64,000 nt of DNA from Thermoplasmatota archaeon (GCA_018818785.1 JAHIRF010000002.1:199874-263873); one strand, 5' to 3'; positions 52,849-62,294 are shown, counted from the stretch's first letter. Program-made: numbers and translations. The notes: generated by a model not told the origin, from the sequence alone.

Positions 52849-55155
52849 ATGCGCAGGCTAATCATCTGCGAGAAGAACCATGCCGCGCAGAGGATTGCAT
52901 TCATCCTCTCCAACTATACTCAGAAGAGGCGCTCGGTATCGGGTGTCCCCGTTTATGAGTTCGATAGAGACGGTGATGAATACACAGTTCTCGGGCTCAG
53001 AGGGCACGTCGTAATTCTCGATTATCCCAAGAAGTACAACGATTGGGATTCCATCTCTCCAAAGGATCTCATCTATGCCAAGCCAGAGAAGAAAGTCGAT
53101 GCAAGCGCTGCTAGGATAATGAATGTCTTCAAGGACCTCGTAGCAACGATGGACGAGGTCGTCATCGCGACGGACTATGACCGAGAGGGTGAACTCATCG
53201 GTGTGGAAGCCCTCGAACAGACATCATTCAAGAAGATCAGCCGGCGTGCCAAGTTCAGCGCGCTCACCAAGGGGGAGATCGAGAGGGCGTTCTCCGAACT
53301 CACTGACATCGATTACAGACTTGCGTCTGCCGCTGAGACGAGGCAGCACATAGACCTGGTCTGGGGAGCCGCATTGACCAGATTCATCTCATTGGCATCA
53401 GGGCAACTCGGCAAGGATTTCCTGTCCGTGGGCAGGGTACAGAGCCCAACACTTGCGCTCATCGTCGCCCGCGAGAAAGAGATCAAAGAATTTGTCCCAA
53501 TCCCATATTGGACGGTTTCGGCGAACCTGAAGAAGGACGAGGAGTTCAGGGCATCCCACTCGAACGGGAGCTTCGACAACAAGGACAAGGCCCAGATGGC
53601 TGTCTCAAACGCGAAGAAGGTCAAGACTGCGAAAGTCAAAAATGCCAGCGAGAAAGAGAACACCGAGTATCCACCAGCTCCGTTCAACACGACAGCATTC
53701 CTTGCAGAAGCAACCAAGCGAGGATTGAGCGCCTCGCAGGCGATGAAGATTGCCGAGGACCTGTACACCGATGGGTACATTTCGTATCCGAGAACGGACA
53801 ACACAGTCTATCCAATCTCACTGAATCTGAAGAGCATACTTGAGAAGCTCAAGAAATCCGAGTTCGCCGCAGAAGCCGAGGAGATACTAGCCCAAGAGAG
53901 CATAAGGCCATCCAGAGGAAAGAAGAGCACTACCGACCATCCTCCGATTCATCCAGTGGATGCAGCCAAGAAGCAGGATCTGAAGGGCAATCGATGGGAT
54001 GTGTATGAACTAGTGACGCGCAGGTTCCTAGCGACGGTTGCTCCACCATGCATATCAAAGAAGACCATCGTGAACCTCGACATCGGAGGGGAGCCATTCA
54101 TCAGCGAAGGTTATGAGATCATATTGCCTGGATGGAGAAAGTACTATCCGTTCTTCAGGGTCAATGAGGTCAAACTCCCGACGCTCCTCGAGGGAGACCA
54201 GGCGCAAGTACAGAAGATCATGGTTACTGAGAAGGAGACGCAACCTTCTGCGAGATACACGCAAGGCACGTTGATCCAAGAGATGGAAAGACGAGGATTG
54301 GGGACGAAGAGTACTCGCCACGAAACGATCCAAAAATTGTACGACAGGCGATTCGCCAAGGGAGTCAAGATCGAGCCCACGGAGAGCGGCACGGCCGTAG
54401 TCGCTGCGCTCGAGGATCACGTGAGGTTGCATGACGAGTACAAGATAACCGATGTGAAGATGACCTCGCATCTTGAGAACGAAATGGACCTGATAGCCCA
54501 GGGCGATAGGGTCCTCGCGGATGTCGTAGAGGAGAGCCAGGATATGCTCGACGACATCATGACCGTGTTGGAGAAGAACAAGAAGGAGATCGGCGACGAT
54601 ATCCGAAAGGCCTTGAGGGCGCAGCACAACCTCGGAGATTGTCCAGAGTGCGGCGAGGGGCAGCTATTGGAGATCCGCATGCGGGACGGTCGCAGCTTCA
54701 TCGGATGCTCCAAATATCCAGAATGCAGGAGGACATATCCACTCCCGAGTGGCATGCTCGTGCTCGCCACCGACCAGAAGTGCGATGTCTGCGGAGCGCC
54801 GAAGATGAAGTACGTCACTAAAGGCCAGCCACCAATGATCGTTTGCGTGGACCCTGCATGTGCAAGCGCTAAGAAGGAGAGGTACGTAGGCAAGTGTCCC
54901 GATTGCGGAAACGACCTCATGGCGATCCAGTCGAAGAAGGGTAAGAGGTTCGCGGGATGCTCGAATTATCCGAAGTGCAAGAAGGTCTACCCGCTCCCAC
55001 AGATGGGGAAGATCGTCCCGTCCGATGAACCGTGCGATGCCTGTGGCTCACCGATCATCAAGGTCTGGAACCAGAAGGGCAAACCTCCATGGGTTCTGTG
55101 CATAAACATGGATTGTCCCAAGAAAGAGAAGAAGAAGGCTGCAAAGAAGAGCTGA
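52849..55155 (+). CDS. topA: DNA topoisomerase I (type IA)
   Basis: 768 aa, relaxes negative supercoils. Toprim start RRLIICEKNHAAQRIAF, then ATDYDREGELIG (DxDxxG/E). Active-site Tyr in DGYISYPRTDN near residue 310. VGRVQSPTLALIVARE and GTLIQEMERRGLGTKSTR follow. Four C-terminal zinc fingers (CPEC...CSKYPEC, CDVC...CVDPAC, CPDC...CSNYPKC, CDAC...CINMDC). TATA at about 52820 is 26-29 nt before the ATG, so the mRNA is probably leaderless. Confidence 0.97.
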   Translation: MRRLIICEKNHAAQRIAFILSNYTQKRRSVSGVPVYEFDRDGDEYTVLGLRGHVVILDYPKKYNDWDSISPKDLIYAKPEKKVDASAARIMNVFKDLVATMDEVVIATDYDREGELIGVEALEQTSFKKISRRAKFSALTKGEIERAFSELTDIDYRLASAAETRQHIDLVWGAALTRFISLASGQLGKDFLSVGRVQSPTLALIVAREKEIKEFVPIPYWTVSANLKKDEEFRASHSNGSFDNKDKAQMAVSNAKKVKTAKVKNASEKENTEYPPAPFNTTAFLAEATKRGLSASQAMKIAEDLYTDGYISYPRTDNTVYPISLNLKSILEKLKKSEFAAEAEEILAQESIRPSRGKKSTTDHPPIHPVDAAKKQDLKGNRWDVYELVTRRFLATVAPPCISKKTIVNLDIGGEPFISEGYEIILPGWRKYYPFFRVNEVKLPTLLEGDQAQVQKIMVTEKETQPSARYTQGTLIQEMERRGLGTKSTRHETIQKLYDRRFAKGVKIEPTESGTAVVAALEDHVRLHDEYKITDVKMTSHLENEMDLIAQGDRVLADVVEESQDMLDDIMTVLEKNKKEIGDDIRKALRAQHNLGDCPECGEGQLLEIRMRDGRSFIGCSKYPECRRTYPLPSGMLVLATDQKCDVCGAPKMKYVTKGQPPMIVCVDPACASAKKERYVGKCPDCGNDLMAIQSKKGKRFAGCSNYPKCKKVYPLPQMGKIVPSDEPCDACGSPIIKVWNQKGKPPWVLCINMDCPKKEKKKAAKKS

Positions 55156-55164
55156 TACCCTGGC

Positions 55165-55554
55165 TCATGTCGGGGGAGGAAGCTCATCTTCAGGAGCCAT
55201 TTGCGAATGAGAGTCGTCCAAATTCGAAGGTTCCGATGAATCCTGACGCCCCGATGGTGATATGCGGCCCTCAATCTCATCGAGCCGTGCCATGACGTCA
55301 CCGATCGTGTGGTAATCCATCTTGAAGCTGAGGGCGATCGTCAGCGCTGCATCCACGAACAGCCAGGCAATCAGTATCCAGAGGATCCAACTGAGGAGAT
55401 CCCAAGTCCAATCGAACGAAAGGTTCCATTCATCAGCCGCATTTGCCTCGAGTTCCTTTACGAAATTGCCCGAGTAGAACAACAGGATGATTCCTAAGAT
55501 TATCAGGAACGCACCTTTCGTCCACTTGGCAGTCATCTGAGGGGTTGTTTTCAA
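55165..55554 (-). CDS. Small membrane protein with two helices
   Basis: 129 aa. Hydrophobic segments at about residues 14-32 and 50-76 with a Trp-rich loop (WNLSFDWTWDLLSWILW), then a helical linker and an acidic Pro-rich tail. No recognised domain. Convergent with topA, 10 bp apart. Confidence 0.6.
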   Translation of the reverse strand: MKTTPQMTAKWTKGAFLIILGIILLFYSGNFVKELEANAADEWNLSFDWTWDLLSWILWILIAWLFVDAALTIALSFKMDYHTIGDVMARLDEIEGRISPSGRQDSSEPSNLDDSHSQMAPEDELPPPT

Positions 55555-55611
55555 AGGATACCACCAATCAACGGATGGTCAGCACGCATATTTACAGATT
55601 GTTCAAAGAAT

Positions 55612-56673
55612 TCAGCGTTTCTGCTTTGTGCCCAGGAGGTTCTTGACTACAGGGGCGAAATCGAATACCCTGAGCTCGGTGCAGCGCTCGAGAGAGAAGA
55701 CATTGATGCGTGGACTCTCATCAAAAATTCGTGATTTATGGTACCACGCTAGTATGTCCTCCAGATTTTCCGCATATTCCTGGTATCTGGAGATCATGTG
55801 GTTGGTGACGCTCTCATCAGCCTTGGACAATGTCAGGAAGGATAAATCGATCGGCTCCTTAGGTTGTGCCTTTAGGCGAGATTCCCATGCGACTTCCATG
55901 GAGAATCTAGAATGGGTCACAGCATAGATTTCGAAGCCCCACTTGTATAAGCGCGGAACGCAGACTTTGGTGACATATCCTTCATCGACCAGCTTGTTTC
56001 TTATCCGTGTAACTGCCTGCCGAGACAGTTTGACCTTTTCCGCCATCTCTCGGTCCGACGCATTGGGATTCTCCACCATCGCGATTAGCGTCCTCTTCGC
56101 AGTATCTGAAAGATCAGGAGAGGTCACATCGTGACGCTTGGTGACCTGAGACTTCGGCTGAGGCACCTCTAGCTGAAAGAAGCGGTGGACGGTCGGAGCG
56201 AAGTTGGTCGTATAGGTTCCTCGCGACATGCGATACGGAAACATGACGGTGTCAAGTTTCGCCTTGGACGACCGGCGCTGACCGGTGAAGAAGCTGTTGT
56301 GTTTCTGAATGAACCCCTCTAATTCAGTCGCATCGCAGAACGCTGTGTAGAATGCCACATTTCCGCCTCCGATCATGGAGAAGAACATCTGAGGGGCAGA
56401 CTCACAGAAGTCCAAGTAATGGCCCGCCTTCAGATCAGAAGCCACCCCAGGATCAGTGGTACCCGTGTGAAAACCGATCATCTCGCATCCAAGCTTGTTG
56501 AACGCTGGCACGTTTGCGTAGTAGATGGCTCCTGCATCGAGCATCCGCCTGCGAACGGATGCGACCGTGCCCTTATTCAGGCCATACAGGTCTGCGATCT
56601 CAGAATCGGTCCTGTACGCGTCCTCGGTCATGCCCAGAATTACCAACATCTCAGAATGGAGGAAACGCCACAT
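55612..56673 (-). CDS. Tandem winged-helix (Lrp/AsnC-like) transcription regulator
   Basis: 353 aa from ATG 56673; a TATA box (tttttatttg on minus) 26 nt upstream predicts a leaderless mRNA. Two winged-helix regions: N-terminal RTDSEIADLYGLNKGTVASVRRRMLDAGAI and a middle NASDREMAEKVKLSRQAVTRIRNKLVDEGYV. Each is followed by an alpha/beta ligand-like domain. The duplicated HTH suggests two half-sites are recognised. No partner gene is adjacent on the minus strand. Confidence 0.88.
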   Translation of the reverse strand: MWRFLHSEMLVILGMTEDAYRTDSEIADLYGLNKGTVASVRRRMLDAGAIYYANVPAFNKLGCEMIGFHTGTTDPGVASDLKAGHYLDFCESAPQMFFSMIGGGNVAFYTAFCDATELEGFIQKHNSFFTGQRRSSKAKLDTVMFPYRMSRGTYTTNFAPTVHRFFQLEVPQPKSQVTKRHDVTSPDLSDTAKRTLIAMVENPNASDREMAEKVKLSRQAVTRIRNKLVDEGYVTKVCVPRLYKWGFEIYAVTHSRFSMEVAWESRLKAQPKEPIDLSFLTLSKADESVTNHMISRYQEYAENLEDILAWYHKSRIFDESPRINVFSLERCTELRVFDFAPVVKNLLGTKQKR

Positions 56674-56734
56674 GCACCTAGATTGGCATAATTCAAATAA
56701 AAAGATTCTAATGATACAACTGCCACGGTTGCAG

Positions 56735-56746
56735 CAATATAAATGG
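56735..56746 (+). promoter_or_regulatory. TATA box for the candidate RNA at 56766
   Basis: aatataaatgg, about 26 nt before the predicted 5' end of the structured RNA. Confidence 0.5.
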
Positions 56747-56765
56747 CACAAAGACGAAACATGTA

Positions 56766-56906
56766 TTCCAACCAATGATAAAGATTATAGTCCATTAATG
56801 GGCATACAGTGCCTAGTCTATTGGTTCGCTCTTTTGAAGGAAGAGGAGAGGTGTAACCAAATAGGGTGATGCCCAACTGCGGTGGAGTCCCCTCCACCTA
56901 TTTTTT
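56766..56906 (+). ncRNA. Candidate structured RNA with own promoter and terminator
   Basis: No ORF. Nested helices: TGGGCAT (56799) with ATGCCCA (56869), 7 perfect bp; CTATTGGTT (56818) with AACCAAATAG (56855), one bulge; inside it CTCTT/AAGAG (56829/56841). A second copy of the pairing word, AACCAAT at 56770, could instead pair with ATTGGTT, and GGCA/TGCC (56801/56810) could compete with the outer helix. It ends in GGTGGAG-tccc-CTCCACC plus six T (56881-56906). No plus-strand gene follows, so it is a free-standing RNA candidate. Ends are predictions. Confidence 0.5.
56881..56906 (+). terminator. Intrinsic-type terminator
   Basis: GGTGGAG-tccc-CTCCACC-ta-TTTTTT, 7-bp perfect stem with a 4-nt loop. 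Confidence 0.7.
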
Positions 56907-57003
56907 CATCTCATTGGTGGCGTGAGAGTTACTGAGGGCCACGTGGAATCATACTATCCAGTATGCAATGGACGAACGAAAACAAGGAATGAGTTCCCAG
57001 GAC

Positions 57004-57153
57004 CTAGGCCTTCTTTGCTTCCCTGGTCTTGATTCTCAAGCCAGTGTATTTGCACTTTCTGCATCTTGTTGCACGTATAGCATTCCTTGCATTGCAATTC
57101 ATGCAGATCTTCTTAACGAGGTTCCTCGCCTCTGCTTCAGGGAATCTTGCCAT
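57004..57153 (-). CDS. rpl40e: Ribosomal protein L40e
   Basis: 49 aa from ATG 57153. Zinc motif [18 protein letters not shown] (CxxC-x10-CxxC), preceded by EARNLVKK and followed by the basic tail [11 protein letters not shown], the complete archaeal L40e. The listed longer ORF start is upstream of the TATA (ttatata near 57190). Confidence 0.95.
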   Translation of the reverse strand: MARFPEAEARNLVKKICMNCNARNAIRATRCRKCKYTGLRIKTREAKKA

Positions 57154-57230
57154 GACAGCCCTCTCGGCCTCAAAACATGCATACTGTATATAACTCTTGT
57201 GCATCTGCATCAATGCCAGGACATCATACG

Positions 57231-58193
57231 TCAGGATTTGCCATTCTTGCCCTCGTAAGCGAAATGCGCGAGCAAAGCCTCAAGCTGTATCCTCTCGCTG
57301 GACCCCGAGACCATCCTGAACTCCGCCTCACCGACCCGGTCAATCAATCGTATCTTCACATCCTCGTTCACTGGGAGATCGAGGACTGCCCTGTGAATCG
57401 CTTTCACGATGTCCTCACCGGAGAGACCATGAATGACAATCATATCATCGAGTTTGGACCTAGCGGCCATGAAGCTGCCTTTAAGAGCCGTGGTAAGAAG
57501 CTCCTGGATCTCGGAAGGCCGTATGTTCTCGGTCGATTCGAAAACCGTTTCGGCATCCACCTTGCCACCCATCGATGACGCAACCTGCAGGATATTGGTA
57601 GCTTTCCGTAGATCCCCTCCTGCGAGTTGGGCAATCGCCAGGTAGCCTTCCTCAGAGACTTCGATACCCTCGACCTTCGATATCCTCTCGATGCAAATCC
57701 TCACATCAGATTCGCTTAGAGGTCTGAACCTGAAAACTGCACACCTCGATTGGATCGGCTCAATAATCTTCGAAGAGTAGTTGCACGACAGGACGAATCT
57801 GCAGGTCTGAGTATAACGCTCCATCGTACGCCTGAGAGCGGCCTGGGCATCACCAGTGAGAGAATCAGCCTCATCCAGGAAGATGATCTTGAAATCGTTC
57901 TGGCCCATTGACGCAGCTCTCGCAAAGTCCTTGATCTTACCACGGACTATGTCAATGCCTCGTTCATCAGAGGCGTTGAGTTCGAGGAAATTGCCTTTCC
58001 ATTGATCACCATACAATTCTCGAGCGAGGGCGATTGAACAGGTGGTCTTCCCACAACCTGCTGGACCAGCGAAAAGCATGTGCGGCATGCTTACGGTTCT
58101 CACGTACGCGGAGAGTCGCTCGACGATGATCTTCTGCCCTATTACGTCGGCGAGTTTCTTCGGTCTATATTTCTCTACCCAGACGTCCGCCAT
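57231..58193 (-). CDS. rfcS: Replication factor C small subunit
   Basis: 320 aa, four copies join Rfc[17 protein letters not shown], Walker [11 protein letters not shown], Walker [11 protein letters not shown], sensor 1 [11 protein letters not shown], arginine finger QSRCAVFRF. Normal length, no intein. L40e follows 78 bp downstream. Confidence 0.97.
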   Translation of the reverse strand: MADVWVEKYRPKKLADVIGQKIIVERLSAYVRTVSMPHMLFAGPAGCGKTTCSIALARELYGDQWKGNFLELNASDERGIDIVRGKIKDFARAASMGQNDFKIIFLDEADSLTGDAQAALRRTMERYTQTCRFVLSCNYSSKIIEPIQSRCAVFRFRPLSESDVRICIERISKVEGIEVSEEGYLAIAQLAGGDLRKATNILQVASSMGGKVDAETVFESTENIRPSEIQELLTTALKGSFMAARSKLDDMIVIHGLSGEDIVKAIHRAVLDLPVNEDVKIRLIDRVGEAEFRMVSGSSERIQLEALLAHFAYEGKNGKS

Positions 58194-58288
58194 ATCCGCT
58201 CTCGTTCTCGTATGCGATTACCTTACTAATAACTATGCAGGGGAGGGGGAAACAACCAATAAATAGTCGACTTCGGAATCAGAAGCCA

Positions 58289-59212
58289 GTGACCGATTGC
58301 GACAAGTGCAGGAAGAAGGCCGCAATACTGATCAGATACAGCGGCGCTCATCTCTGCAAGGAACACTTCTGCGAATTCGTGGACAAGCGAGTCAAACACG
58401 AGATAAGGCAGCAGCTGGACATCAAGGGCGGAGAAAGGATTGCAGTTGCAGTCTCAGGGGGGAAGGACAGCAGTCTGGCCCTGCACATGATATCCAAAAT
58501 ATTGGGAGTGAGGAAAGACCTGGGCATCGCGGCGATAACAATCGATGAAGGGATACGAGGGTATCGCGACTCATCGGTCCCCCTCGTCAGGAGACAGTGC
58601 CATGATTTGGGTGTAGAACACATAGTGGTTTCATTCAAGGACATGTTCGGAATCACAATGGACGATATCGCATGCCGCGATCGCAGACTCTCCGCATGCA
58701 GTTACTGTGGGGTTCTCAGGAGGAACGCGATGAACCGAGCTGCACGTGGATGGAGTGCTACCCATCTGGCAACAGGACTCAATCTCGATGACACATCCCA
58801 ATCGATTCTGATGAATTTCGCTCGAGGGGATGTGGAAAGACTGGCGAGGCTCGGCCCTCATAAGAGAAGGCAGACAGGACTCGTGCCCCGCATCCAACCG
58901 CTGCGCACGATACCCGAGAGCGAGTCGATGCTGTATGCAATGATAAAAGGGATGGAATTCCACGATCTGGAGTGCCCTTATGCTCCCGAGGCGCTTCGCA
59001 ACTCATATCGGACGGTCGTGGGCGAACTGGAGGACCAGTTTCCAGGAACTAGACATTCGATATTGAAGAGCTATGAACACATGATGCCAGTCCTGGAAGA
59101 GATGTACGAACCCGCTGCTCTAAGGATGTGCTCGTGTGGAGAGCCCACGATATCTGAGAAGTGTAAGGCGTGCGAACTCATTGAGAACGTGAAGGATAAC
59201 GCGTCTAGATGA
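58289..59212 (+). CDS. ncsA: tRNA 2-thiolation protein (NcsA/Ncs6-CTU1 type)
   Basis: 307 aa from GTG 58289: TATA aataaatag centred near 58261 is about 27 nt upstream, so a leaderless GTG start (VTDCDKC) fits better than ATG 58235. N-terminal zinc knuckle CDKC...C-x2-H, then PP-loop VSGGKDSSLA, central CSYCGVLRR, TGLNLDD, and C-terminal CSCGEP...CKAC. Thiolates U34 of tRNAs using a ubiquitin-like sulfur carrier; the SAMP-like protein at 26.6 kb could serve. Confidence 0.93.
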   Translation: MTDCDKCRKKAAILIRYSGAHLCKEHFCEFVDKRVKHEIRQQLDIKGGERIAVAVSGGKDSSLALHMISKILGVRKDLGIAAITIDEGIRGYRDSSVPLVRRQCHDLGVEHIVVSFKDMFGITMDDIACRDRRLSACSYCGVLRRNAMNRAARGWSATHLATGLNLDDTSQSILMNFARGDVERLARLGPHKRRQTGLVPRIQPLRTIPESESMLYAMIKGMEFHDLECPYAPEALRNSYRTVVGELEDQFPGTRHSILKSYEHMMPVLEEMYEPAALRMCSCGEPTISEKCKACELIENVKDNASR

Positions 59213-59927
59213 CCGTGTCCTTGGGGAACCAGGCACCACAATTCTTGCAGACGTAATCCTTGGTTGGCGACTGCGCGCCACATATCTCGCAAACCTTCAC
59301 CCCCAGGGGTAGGTCTCGTGGATGAGGACCCGATGTGAATCCGACCTCATCATCGGCCGTGACGTCGAACTCCGCTTGAATGAGACGTTCGAAAGCACTG
59401 TGCTTCGGCGTTGCACTGGCCTTCCGAACAGCACGTGCATGCACAGCAGCCTCATCCTGCTGCTTCTTGGCCAGTTTGACCCTTTGTTTCCTTGCACGCT
59501 CAATCTCAGCATTCCTGCTGGTGGTGAACGTCATCATTATTAGCAGGCCTTTGAGCGAAATACCGAAGAGGATGATGTAAACTATCTTAGTCATGTCGAA
59601 CTCGACAAAGTAAGGACCGAAGGAGAACTGCGCGATCCCGCCGCCAAATATGATGAAAAGCCACATGCCCACGAATATCAATGCTGTAATGCCGAATAGC
59701 ATGCGCTTGTAAGTCCCAGGTCGATGTATCGCTTCGAGGGTGCTCGATGCGACGATCATCCCGCCAAAGAATACGACAAACATCTCAATATTCGGCATGA
59801 AGGTTGTGGACAGCTGAGGGTAGTTGTTCGTCACCAAGTCCACAAGGATGAGGGGGACGATGACGAATCTGAGTGCCTCCGTGAACGATGTCCACACTGC
59901 ATCTGAGACCCTATTCTTGCGGGTCAT
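59205..59927 (-). CDS. Membrane protein with C-terminal zinc ribbon
   Basis: 240 aa. Four hydrophobic segments (about residues 17-35, 47-64, 74-95, 110-133), then a basic coiled-coil-like helix (ARKQRVKLAKKQQDE) and a zinc ribbon CEICGAQSPTKDYVCKNCG at the end. Function unknown. Its 3' end overlaps ncsA by 8 bp (convergent). Upstream neighbour is another membrane-anchored protein of unknown role. Confidence 0.8.
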   Translation of the reverse strand: MTRKNRVSDAVWTSFTEALRFVIVPLILVDLVTNNYPQLSTTFMPNIEMFVVFFGGMIVASSTLEAIHRPGTYKRMLFGITALIFVGMWLFIIFGGGIAQFSFGPYFVEFDMTKIVYIILFGISLKGLLIMMTFTTSRNAEIERARKQRVKLAKKQQDEAAVHARAVRKASATPKHSAFERLIQAEFDVTADDEVGFTSGPHPRDLPLGVKVCEICGAQSPTKDYVCKNCGAWFPKDTVI

Positions 59928-59940
59928 GCAGATCCCTCCA

Positions 59941-60726
59941 TCATGACAACCACCCCGAATCGAAGGGGACGGTCTCTACGAAATCGTACCCCGCAATCGT
60001 GGTTTCGAGCACCATACGATCAGGAATCGCGCTGAACGGCAAATCGAACGAGAACGTGCCGCTATGCGTCTCACCGAGGGATACATACTCAACATCCTGG
60101 ACTATCAGAGTGCTCCCATTGAATAATTTCGCGGTTATGATGGTGCCACCAAGCGATTCCAATATGCGAGAAGTGAACACATGATAGTCGATCTCAAGTT
60201 GCACACCATCGGATCGAACATCATCAACTCCAATATCCTGGATGAGCGCATCCCAGGGAACACTCACAGAGTACTCAGCATAGAAATGGATCAGCTTCAT
60301 CGTGTAATAGCAGGATACTTCGATGGCGAAGTTGAGAAAATCGTCATTGAAGAGGAGCCAGACGATGCTTGCGTCATGGAAATCATCGAGTCGGAAGGAG
60401 AAATCAATCGTATCAGATGTTACAGCTCCAGCCGGGATCGTTCCGATGTCGATGGTATCAGAATGAACCGGGACGGATGTGTAATTAGTCACCTCATACG
60501 AAATCTCTAGCTCACTAACATCATAGAATCCGCCGTTATCAATGGAATAAGGAGCGGACACGTATACAACGCCATCTTCGTAGGACCATTCAACATCCTC
60601 GGACTCCGGGAGGTTGATCTTGAAATCCCCACTGGGAAAAGGCCATATGCTGGTGAACGCTAACGCGAGTATCAGAAGGTTGACGACCGCGATGGCCACT
60701 TGTATGACGCGAATCCGAGCTACCAT
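59941..60726 (-). CDS. Membrane-anchored extracytoplasmic beta-rich protein
   Basis: 261 aa. A single N-terminal helix (VIQVAIAVVNLLILALAF) and a beta-rich, acidic domain with alternating hydrophobic strands. The IPAGAVTSDTIDFSFRLDD segment recurs loosely as LGETHSGTFSFDLPF, suggesting two LEA/DUF-like repeats. Probably surface located. 13 bp upstream of the zinc-ribbon membrane protein and co-transcribed. No family recognised. Confidence 0.7.
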   Translation of the reverse strand: MVARIRVIQVAIAVVNLLILALAFTSIWPFPSGDFKINLPESEDVEWSYEDGVVYVSAPYSIDNGGFYDVSELEISYEVTNYTSVPVHSDTIDIGTIPAGAVTSDTIDFSFRLDDFHDASIVWLLFNDDFLNFAIEVSCYYTMKLIHFYAEYSVSVPWDALIQDIGVDDVRSDGVQLEIDYHVFTSRILESLGGTIITAKLFNGSTLIVQDVEYVSLGETHSGTFSFDLPFSAIPDRMVLETTIAGYDFVETVPFDSGWLS

Positions 60727-60799
60727 CTCTGTTCAGCGCTCGGGGATATAGCTGAGCGATAATAAACTTAGAGTCATCCTTATCGAAAAAGGTGTCAGA

Positions 60800-62095
60800 T
60801 CAGAGGTCCCCATCGAAAGAGGGATAGTCATAAGCCTCCTCCCCCTCGAAATAGCAGTAGTGGACCTTGGTGAAACCCTTCTTGAATTCGATCACTTCGT
60901 TCCTGATTACATCTGGATCAGCGCCCTTCGCCACAACCTGGTGTATCAGCTCTGCGATGACATCCATGTCCCCCTCTTTCATGCCGATTCGGGTGACCTC
61001 CTGTGATCCTAGACGAATACCGGAGGGTCTTACAGGATTCGAATCCCATGGCAGGAGGTTCTTATTGGCAATGATGTTGGCCTTCTCCAGCGCCTTTGCG
61101 ACCTTCGCACCGCCCTGGAACTCCTCGACGTCGAGCACCAGTGTATGGGACTCAGTGAATCCCAGATGCTCGCAGAGCACATCCATCCCACGGGTGTGTA
61201 ACGATTGTGCAAGAGCCTTCGCATTGCGTATCGTCTGATCCGCGTATGCTTCGCCGAACTCCTTGGTTTCGGCCAGGGTGATGGCAAGAGCGGCGACTGA
61301 CTGCAAATGGTGATTACTCGTGACCCCGGGGAATACGCCCCGTCTGAGCGATGACTCCAATCCATCCTTTCCCGAATCGGACAGTATCATCCCGTGCTGA
61401 GGACCGGGGAGTGTCTTGTGAGTGCTTCCAGACACGACGTCGATCCCTTGTCTAAGCGGGTCCTGAAATCTCTTGGCAGCTATGAGACCAAGAACGTGGG
61501 CCGCATCATACCAGGTAGTGCAGCCAACCTCCTCGATGACATCCCTCAGTTCATCGAGGGGTGTCGGGAAAAGGTAGACGGACTGGCCGAAAAGAGCCAC
61601 TCTCGGCTTGACCTCACGTATCAGCTTCCTAGCGCCCGCGACGTCGATGTTCATCGATTTTTCGTCGAACGGATAATTGAATGTCTTAACACCACGAAGA
61701 CCTGTCGCGCCAATCTTCGCATGTGAGATATGTCCACCATCAGAGAGGGCAACAGTCGTCATCTTGTCACGGGGCTTGGCAATAGCCATGAGAACGGCAA
61801 GGTTCGATACGGTGCCCGACGTTGGGCGGACATCCACGAACCTGCATCCGAAGACCTCTTTGGCGAGGTCCTCGCAGATAACCTCGATCTCGTCCACGAA
61901 TATGTTGCCCTGATAGTATCGCTTCCCAGGTAGTCCCTCCGCATATCTGTTGTGCAGATCTGAATTCATTGCTTCCCTTGCGGCTGGGCTCATGACGTTC
62001 TCGGATGCGATCAACGGGATCGAGTCCTTGAACCATTGATTGTGTTTGCGCGTGATAGTACGTATCGATTGCGCAATCTCTCTTGGTGAAGGCAC
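60800..62095 (-). CDS. glyA: Serine hydroxymethyltransferase (archaeal)
   Basis: Converts serine and a pterin C1 carrier to glycine. 431 aa from GTG 62095: the AT-rich attttttaatc about 26 nt upstream reads as the TATA box, while the listed GTG 62134 lies upstream of it. SENVMSPAAREAMNSDL, RYAEGLPGKRYYQGN, and the PLP Lys in VSGSTHKTLPGPQHG. Several features match archaeal forms that use tetrahydromethanopterin. Confidence 0.95.
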   Translation of the reverse strand: MPSPREIAQSIRTITRKHNQWFKDSIPLIASENVMSPAAREAMNSDLHNRYAEGLPGKRYYQGNIFVDEIEVICEDLAKEVFGCRFVDVRPTSGTVSNLAVLMAIAKPRDKMTTVALSDGGHISHAKIGATGLRGVKTFNYPFDEKSMNIDVAGARKLIREVKPRVALFGQSVYLFPTPLDELRDVIEEVGCTTWYDAAHVLGLIAAKRFQDPLRQGIDVVSGSTHKTLPGPQHGMILSDSGKDGLESSLRRGVFPGVTSNHHLQSVAALAITLAETKEFGEAYADQTIRNAKALAQSLHTRGMDVLCEHLGFTESHTLVLDVEEFQGGAKVAKALEKANIIANKNLLPWDSNPVRPSGIRLGSQEVTRIGMKEGDMDVIAELIHQVVAKGADPDVIRNEVIEFKKGFTKVHYCYFEGEEAYDYPSFDGDL

Positions 62096-62234
62096 GATGT
62101 CAGGGAAACAATCGTAGATTAAAAAATTATGCACCCAAGAAATAGACTAATTCCTCATGAGATGTTGTGAAACTCGGCAAGAAAGCTATGATGCCGCCTG
62201 TGTTGGCAACTCGAATTGACTTTCGCGGATTCAC

Positions 62235-62265
62235 GAGGTTCCACTCGAAGCAGTGGAAACGAAGG
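62235..62265. repeat. Inverted repeat with mini-ORB-like half
   Basis: GGTTCCACT-cgaag-cAGTGGAAACGAAGG. The right half resembles the core of archaeal origin recognition boxes (CAGTGGAAAC-GAA-GG). No Cdc6/Orc1 gene is in the window and only one copy was noticed, so the identity as an origin element is weak. Confidence 0.3.
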
Positions 62266-62279
62266 TGCGATTTGCCCAG

Positions 62280-62294
62280 GATATGTATTTATAT
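62280..62294 (+). promoter_or_regulatory. TATA box of the ribbon-helix-helix gene
   Basis: tgtatttatatgct, about 45 nt before ATG 62334. Confidence 0.5.
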
